This document shows, piece after piece, positions 42,113-46,708 of a stretch of 46,708 bases of DNA. Positions within the stretch are counted from its first letter, which is position 1. Every line of letters starts with the position of its first letter. Source of the DNA: CANQBR01 sp964641395 (GTDB taxonomy: Bacteria; Bacillota; Negativicutes; Acidaminococcales; Acidaminococcaceae); NCBI GenBank assembly GCA_964641395.1, contig CAZXKQ010000012.1, forward strand, positions 1 to 46,708, read 5' to 3'. The notes under the pieces are model-generated. The model made no database searches. It saw only the letters and a program-made list of their open reading frames with translations, and had not been told where the DNA came from. A program made the translations under genes and the position numbers.

Positions 42113-43252
42113 TCAGGCCCGGCTGTAGAGCTGCAGGCCCACCTCTTTGATCAGGCCGGCCAGCTGCAGCTGCAGGAGTTCGACGCTCAAGCTGTCCAAG
42201 GGGCAGTCCAGGCGCTCCGCCAATTCCACCAGGGAGAGGCTCCCCTCCCCCAGTTCCTGCCACAGCTGCTGGGCCCGGCTGCCTGGCTCCAAGTCGGGAG
42301 GAGGCTGGCTGGGGGCGGCAGGAGGGGCCGGCCAGGCGGGAGAGCCCTGCTGCCAGAGGCTGGCCTGCTTAGCCGCCTGCTCCCTGCTGTCCTCCAGCAC
42401 CTGCTGGGGGCTGTCCACCAACTTGGCCCCTTGGCGGATCAATTCGTGACAGCCGCTGCTGGCCCCGCTGTAAATATCCCCCGGTATGCAGTACACGTCC
42501 CGGTTCTCGTCACAGGCCGCCCGGGCGGTGATCAAGGCGCCGCTTTTGGCGCGGGCCTCCGCCACTACCACCCCCTGGGCCAGGCCGGCGATGATGCGGT
42601 TGCGGGCGGGAAAGTTCAGGTGCAGAGGCGGGGTGCCCGGCGGGTACTCCGAGAGGAGGGCCCCCTGCCGGGCGATGGCGCGGAAGAGGGAGGCGTTTTC
42701 CGGCGGGTAGCACTGGTCCAGGCCGCAGCCTAGCACCGCCACCGTCCGCCCTCCTGCCGCCAGGGCCCCCTGGTGGGCGGCAGAGTCTATCCCCCGGGCG
42801 CCGCCGCTGATGATGGTCGCCCCCTGCTGGGCCAGCTGGTAGGCAAAGCCCCGGGCCGCCTTGGCCCCGTAAGGGGTGCAGCTGCGGGAGCCCACTATGG
42901 CGATGCTCAGGCCCTCCTTAGGCAGTTGCCCCTGCAGGTAGAGAAGCAAGGGGGCGTCACTCAGCTCCCGCAAGAGCTCTGGATAGTCCGGCGAGGTGAA
43001 ACTGAGAAGAAGGGTGCCGCTGGCCTGGACATAGGCCTGGATGCGCCGCACCAGCTCCTGGGAGCGGCCGGCGCAGAAGGCGGCCAGCTGCTTGGCGGTG
43101 CAGAGGCCGCTCTGGCCTAAGAGGGAGGCGCTGGCCTGGTAGAGGCGCTCCGCCCCGCCCACATAGGGCAGGAGCCGTTTGATGGCGGCACGGCTCAGGC
43201 CGGGGTTGACGCCGCAGCAGGCGGCTAGGTACAGTTCTTCTCTCTGGCTCAC
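42113..43252 (-). CDS. dprA: DNA processing protein DprA
   Basis: DprA binds incoming single-stranded DNA and loads RecA during transformation. The protein of 379 residues has an N-terminal helical SAM-like part, the Rossmann-like domain with IAIVGSRSCTPYG, IISGGARGIDSAAHQGAL, NFPARNRIIAGLA and ARAKSGALITA, and a C-terminal winged-helix domain (about 315-379) after a proline-rich linker. The start codon is GTG, 6 bases behind AGGAGG. It heads the dprA-topA-trmFO-xerC transcript. Confidence 0.96.
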   Translation of the reverse strand: MSQREELYLAACCGVNPGLSRAAIKRLLPYVGGAERLYQASASLLGQSGLCTAKQLAAFCAGRSQELVRRIQAYVQASGTLLLSFTSPDYPELLRELSDAPLLLYLQGQLPKEGLSIAIVGSRSCTPYGAKAARGFAYQLAQQGATIISGGARGIDSAAHQGALAAGGRTVAVLGCGLDQCYPPENASLFRAIARQGALLSEYPPGTPPLHLNFPARNRIIAGLAQGVVVAEARAKSGALITARAACDENRDVYCIPGDIYSGASSGCHELIRQGAKLVDSPQQVLEDSREQAAKQASLWQQGSPAWPAPPAAPSQPPPDLEPGSRAQQLWQELGEGSLSLVELAERLDCPLDSLSVELLQLQLAGLIKEVGLQLYSRA

Positions 43253-43306
43253 GCAGTCCCTCCTGGAAAGCTAGTTGTTTTGCCTAGCAGGCTAACTTTT
43301 TCCTTC

Positions 43307-43336
43307 ATTATAGCTAGAAGCTGAAAGCTTTGTCAA
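43307..43336 (-). promoter_or_regulatory. consensus promoter of the dprA operon
   Basis: On the minus strand perfect TTGACA (43331-43336) and TATAAT (43307-43312) boxes are separated by 18 bases. Confidence 0.9.
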
Positions 43337-43977
43337 GACGGGGGGTCAGGGCGGAAGGGAGCCTCCCCTTGAAGCAAGCTTTCTGAGAGAGGCTGCAAAA
43401 ATATGAAAAAGCCCTGCAGGCCAGGGAGGCTGCAGGCCGGTACCAGCCCTGGCCCCCCTCTAGCCCCTTTGCCAAACCAGGTACAAGTAAGCCATAACTT
43501 ACTTCCCTCTCACCCCTCAGCGCCAACAGGAAGGAGGGCCTCCTTAGGAAGGTTGCAGCTTTTTGCTTAATTTCTACTACAGGGGTGTAAATTTAATTTA
43601 AGCAAACTCGCCTCCCAGCTAAATAAAATTTAGCTGTTGAGGCCTTGCCTCAGCCGGCCCCTAGCTGCCTTTGGCAGGGAGCAACAGCCTAGGCTAACCG
43701 TCCTGCCCTTGTAAATTCCAATCTTACAAAGCAGGCCCAGCTGACGGCCAGCTGGAGCCAGCCGGCTGGCTCCTAGGCCCAAACCGTGGCCTAACCCTGC
43801 CCAGGCCTTATTTATCACCACTGTTTCCTCTTTATAACTGATATTTATATTACCCCAATATCTTCTCTAATATTATGGCCATGAACCCCAGCTCGGCCTG
43901 CCTCCTACCAGCCTAGTTTCAAGCTTGGTTGAAGGGAGAAAATGAAAAAATTGTAAACAAATACGGGACTCGCCCAC
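43337..43977. other. non-coding stretch with dense inverted-repeat array
   Basis: No gene is supported. Perfect or near-perfect inverted repeats follow each other: 43485-43504, 43531-43545, 43562-43606 (9-bp arms), 43617-43635 (8-bp arms), 43638-43652, 43665-43677, 43686-43695, 43702-43735, 43738-43754, 43754-43773 (20-bp palindrome) and 43774-43793. An AT-rich block follows at 43805-43880 with a possible minus-strand promoter (TTGGGG 43853-43858, TATAAA 43831-43836, spacer 16). The array could be a structured RNA or a protein-binding region. Confidence 0.5.
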
Positions 43978-44006
43978 TGTACAAAATAGGTAGCAGGGTG
44001 TATAAT
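43978..44006 (+). promoter_or_regulatory. promoter of cstA
   Basis: TGTACA (43978-43983) and a perfect TATAAT (44001-44006) are 17 bases apart, about 60 bases before the GTG start. Confidence 0.7.
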
Positions 44007-44064
44007 GTGCCTAGCAAGGCTGAAAGGCCCGAACTATTTATTTTTCAAAAAGGAGGAATTTTAC

Positions 44065-45531
44065 GTGTTTACCTTTATCCTTTGCCTCGCGATCCTGCTA
44101 GGCGGGTACTTCACCTACGGCAAAGTCGTAGAGAAGACCTTCGCTCCAGATGATCGGGAGACCCCCGCTATCAGGATCAACGACGGCGTAGACTACGTGG
44201 TTCTGCCCGAGTGGCGTCTGTTCATGATCCAGTTGCTGAACATCGCCGGCCTAGGCCCCATCTTCGGTGCCCTGCAAGGCGCCCTGTGGGGACCCATCGT
44301 GTTCCTGTGGATCACCTTCGGTACCATCTTCGCCGGTGCCGTGCACGACTACTTCTCCGGCATGATGAGCGAGCGTAACAACGGCGCCTCCATCTCCGAG
44401 ATCACCGGCATCTACCTAGGCGACTTGATGAAGGCCATCATGCGTGTCTTCAACGTAGTCCTGCTGATCATGGTTGGTACCGTATTCGCCGTAGGCCCTG
44501 CCGGCATCCTGGTAGAGCTGATCAAACAGAACGGCGGCAGCGGCCTCTTCACCAACACCATGTTCTGGCTCATCATCATCTTGATTTACTACTTCATCGC
44601 CACCTTCATCCCCATCGATAAGATCATCGGCAAGATCTACCCTGTATTCGGTATCTGCCTGATCATCATGGCTGTGGGCGTGGCTATCGGCATCCCCCTG
44701 CACGGCTACAACATGCCTGAGCTGTGGGACAACTTCCGTAGCCTCCATCCCGCTTCCACTCCTATTTGGTCCTTCATGTTCATTACTGTAGCCTGCGGCG
44801 CGATTTCCGGCTTCCACTCCACTCAGAGCCCCTTGATGGCCCGCTGCATGAAGAATGAGCACCAAGGCCACTTCGTTTTCTACGGCGCCATGGTAGCCGA
44901 GGGCGTTATCGCCCTGGTATGGGCTGCTGCCGGCTGCTCCCTCTTCCAGACCAACGCTGCCGGCCTGTCCACCGGACTGGCTGCTTTGATTGCTAAGGGC
45001 CAGGCTGTGGCTGTTTACGAAGTGTGCGCCAAGTCCATGGGCGGCATCGGCATCATCCTGGCTATGCTGGGCGTAGTTGCCTGCCCCATCACCTCTGGCG
45101 ACACCGCCTTCCGTTCTGCCCGTCTGGTTATCGCTGACTGGTTCAAGATCCCCCAGAGCAACATGATGAACCGCCTCTACCTGTGCATCCCCGTACTGGG
45201 CGTAGGCGCCTTCTTGGGCATCGGCAACAGCCTGGGTGTGTTCAGCTACGCCGTTATCTGGCGTTACTTCTCCTGGACCAACCAAACCCTGGCTATGATC
45301 GTGCTGTGGGCTGCTTCCATGTTCCTGGTACAGGAAAAGAAGAACTACTGGATCACCGTAGTTCCTGCCACCTTCATGAGCGCTGTTTCCATCACCTACT
45401 TCTGCGCTGGCAAGGAATGCTTGGGCCTGAGCACCTCTATCGCCTACCCGGTAGGCATCGTGGCTGCCATCGTCTTCTTCGGCCTCTTCATGCGGGCTGC
45501 TAACAAGGCTAAGGCTGCTATGGCCAAATAA
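44065..45531 (+). CDS. cstA: CstA family carbon-starvation transporter
   Basis: Protein of 488 residues with many membrane helices. CstA proteins import pyruvate or peptides when carbon is scarce. The family segments are clear: GPIFGALQGALWGP, AGAVHDYFSGMMSERNNGASI, and GFHSTQSPLMARCM. It is the short form; the Escherichia coli protein is about 200 residues longer. The GTG at 44065 follows AAGGAGG by 8 bases; an upstream frame to 44005 lies inside the promoter. Arginine is mostly CGT, unlike the CGG/CGC of the neighbours, a sign of strong expression. A terminator follows. Confidence 0.92.
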   Translation: MFTFILCLAILLGGYFTYGKVVEKTFAPDDRETPAIRINDGVDYVVLPEWRLFMIQLLNIAGLGPIFGALQGALWGPIVFLWITFGTIFAGAVHDYFSGMMSERNNGASISEITGIYLGDLMKAIMRVFNVVLLIMVGTVFAVGPAGILVELIKQNGGSGLFTNTMFWLIIILIYYFIATFIPIDKIIGKIYPVFGICLIIMAVGVAIGIPLHGYNMPELWDNFRSLHPASTPIWSFMFITVACGAISGFHSTQSPLMARCMKNEHQGHFVFYGAMVAEGVIALVWAAAGCSLFQTNAAGLSTGLAALIAKGQAVAVYEVCAKSMGGIGIILAMLGVVACPITSGDTAFRSARLVIADWFKIPQSNMMNRLYLCIPVLGVGAFLGIGNSLGVFSYAVIWRYFSWTNQTLAMIVLWAASMFLVQEKKNYWITVVPATFMSAVSITYFCAGKECLGLSTSIAYPVGIVAAIVFFGLFMRAANKAKAAMAK

Positions 45532-45551
45532 CCTATTCCCTGTCTATTAGG

Positions 45552-45580
45552 CGGCGGAGGGCCTCCCTCCGCCGTTTCCT
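45552..45580 (+). terminator. terminator of cstA
   Basis: A perfect 10-bp GC-rich stem (45552-45561 with 45565-45574, loop CCT) is followed by TTTCCTT. The T tract is short, so some read-through into the next gene is likely. Confidence 0.7.
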
Positions 45581-45598
45581 TGTATGGAGGGCTGTTCC

Positions 45599-46603
45599 AT
45601 GTTCTTCTTCACCCCCAAGCCCCTAGGCAGGGCTACCGTCCCCAAGGAAAAGGTGGCCCAAGAGAAAAAGGCCTGCCAGAACTTCGGCCCCTGCGGCATA
45701 GGTAAGGAGCTGATCTTCCTCAACAGTTTTTACTTTGACCGGGTCTACTACCTGCCCCTCTACTCCGTCCAGCGGATCTTCAAGCGGGTGGCCATGACCA
45801 AGGGCGGCTTCACCGGCAAGGGCATCTTCGCCTCCATCCCCTACCTGGTAGTGGAATACGACAACGGCCAGGTGAAGCAGTGCAACTTCCGCATCGAGGA
45901 AGACGTAGACCGGTTCCTCCACCGCTTCGGCCAGCTCTGCCCCAAGGTGCCCCTCCACAGCGTCGCAGCGGAGCGGAAACTGCGGGAGAAGGCTAGGCGG
46001 GAGGAAGCCCGCTACCACAAGGTGCTCAGCCCCCAGGCCCAAGCCGCCTGGACCCAGCTGGAGGCCGCCAAGAAACAGCTGCAGGACAAGGAGGAGCTTT
46101 GCTTCCAACTGGCCACTGCCGCTAAAAGAAAGCGCCGCAACGACCAGGCCAACCCTGTGTATAAGTGGGTGGCCCTGGTCATCATCCTGGCCGGCGCCCT
46201 GGCTGCCGGCTACGGCGTCCACACCTGGTTCAGCCAGGATGACTCGGGCATCTACTGGACCCTTCTGGGCCTAGCGGCAGTCTTCCTCTTCTCCGGTGCC
46301 AACGTGCTGCCTACGGCCCGCAACAACAAGCGGGCTATTGACGGGGAGTGGGAGCGGGCCAAGGCTGCCATAGAAGAGGCGGTAGGGCCTGGCTTCGTGG
46401 TGCCTGCCCACTACGCCCATCCCATCGTCCTAGAGCGGATGATCCGGGTGCTGCGGGAGGAAAGGGCCCAGACCGTGGAGGAAGCCTTTGCGGTTATGAA
46501 ACAGGATCTGCAGGCCTTGAATGCCTCCGTCCAAGTGGAACAGGAGGAGTATGACGAGGTGGTGCAGGTGAAGCCCCTCTTCCTCCTCTGCCATTATGAG
46601 TGA
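45599..46603 (+). CDS. uncharacterised protein with two membrane helices
   Basis: Protein of 334 residues that I do not recognise. The ATG at 45599 follows GGAGG by 8 bases; the frame opens at 45584, where the start would overlap that site. Residues 30-120 form a beta-rich part (LIFLNSFYFDRVYYLPLYSV, IPYLVVEYDNGQV) that could be a PH-like domain. A charged coiled coil (about 122-180), two membrane helices (about 189-209 and 219-239) and a helical C-terminal part follow. Termini are probably cytoplasmic. It lies 67 bases after cstA, with only a weak terminator between. Confidence 0.7.
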   Translation: MFFFTPKPLGRATVPKEKVAQEKKACQNFGPCGIGKELIFLNSFYFDRVYYLPLYSVQRIFKRVAMTKGGFTGKGIFASIPYLVVEYDNGQVKQCNFRIEEDVDRFLHRFGQLCPKVPLHSVAAERKLREKARREEARYHKVLSPQAQAAWTQLEAAKKQLQDKEELCFQLATAAKRKRRNDQANPVYKWVALVIILAGALAAGYGVHTWFSQDDSGIYWTLLGLAAVFLFSGANVLPTARNNKRAIDGEWERAKAAIEEAVGPGFVVPAHYAHPIVLERMIRVLREERAQTVEEAFAVMKQDLQALNASVQVEQEEYDEVVQVKPLFLLCHYE

Positions 46604-46627
46604 GAGGCCGCCCCTCCTGCCATCACA

Positions 46628-46656
46628 AGCGTTACGCCCAGGCGTAGCGCTTTTTT
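46628..46656 (+). terminator. terminator of the unknown membrane-protein gene
   Basis: An 11-bp stem with one G-T pair (46628-46638 with 46641-46651) is followed by TTTTTT. The remaining 50 bases of the window hold nothing I can identify. Confidence 0.85.
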
Positions 46657-46708
46657 GTTGCAGCGGTCTGTGATGGAGGGCACTGCCTTGCTGCTGCCGA
46701 AGCTCCTC

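Noticed and set aside
43314..43821. Minus-strand open frames of 60-70 codons in the dprA-cstA gap
   Set aside because: They overlap the dprA promoter or the hairpin array, have no ribosome binding sites and no recognisable protein features.
1..46708. CRISPR arrays, insertion sequences, prophage or integration sites
   Set aside because: No regularly spaced direct repeats and no transposase or phage genes were seen. The only recombinase is xerC in its normal housekeeping context, and the tRNA genes show no repeated 3' ends.

Overview
The window reads as a chromosomal segment of a Bacillota (Firmicutes) bacterium. The evidence is the gene order mraZ-rsmH-ftsL-mur genes-ftsQ/divIB-DUF881-sbp-ftsZ, the trmFO-xerC pair, strong sigma-A-like promoters and AGGAGG ribosome binding sites. 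MurE carries the DNPR motif of meso-diaminopimelate-adding enzymes. A Negativicutes-like organism is plausible but not provable from this sequence. Nearly everything is on the minus strand; only a DUF1858 protein, cstA and one unknown membrane protein are on the plus strand.

Layout. 1-425: non-coding, with a chain of hairpins and a promoter firing out of the left edge. 426-9083: an accessory region holding a DUF697 protein, a tandem YaaW-like protein, an L,D-transpeptidase, an SH3 protein, two unknown membrane-anchored proteins, a membrane zinc-ribbon protein and a large Sel1-repeat protein. The last six lie close together and look like one operon of unknown purpose. 9836-11110: a DUF4143 ATPase. 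11384-25689: nrdR, ftsZ and the division and cell-wall (dcw) cluster, controlled at its head by a promoter with three MraZ boxes and closed by a clean terminator. 25935-26150: a small DUF1858 protein. 26381-32719: holA, comEC, a short comEA, and leuS. 32822-37154: a GlcD-type FAD oxidase and an M16C metallopeptidase. 37308-37459: tRNA-Trp and tRNA-Gly. 37552-43252: xerC, trmFO, topA, dprA. 43253-44064: a non-coding stretch packed with consecutive inverted repeats. 44065-46603: cstA and an unknown membrane protein.

How the genes fit together. The dcw block makes peptidoglycan precursors (MurC, MurD, MurE, MurF, Ddl, MraY, MurG) and early divisome parts (FtsL, FtsQ, FtsZ). It has no penicillin-binding protein, ftsW, murB or ftsA in the usual slots. 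ComEA, ComEC and DprA form the DNA-uptake and recombination-loading part of natural competence. TopA, TrmFO and XerC are a typical housekeeping neighbourhood.

The observations most worth a second look are the hairpin array upstream of cstA, the stripped dcw cluster, the uncharacterised Sel1/zinc-ribbon/SH3/L,D-transpeptidase operon, the comEA that lacks its DNA-binding domain and sits directly behind an intrinsic terminator, and the tandem YaaW fusion. All family calls were made by eye from recalled family features; no database search was run.
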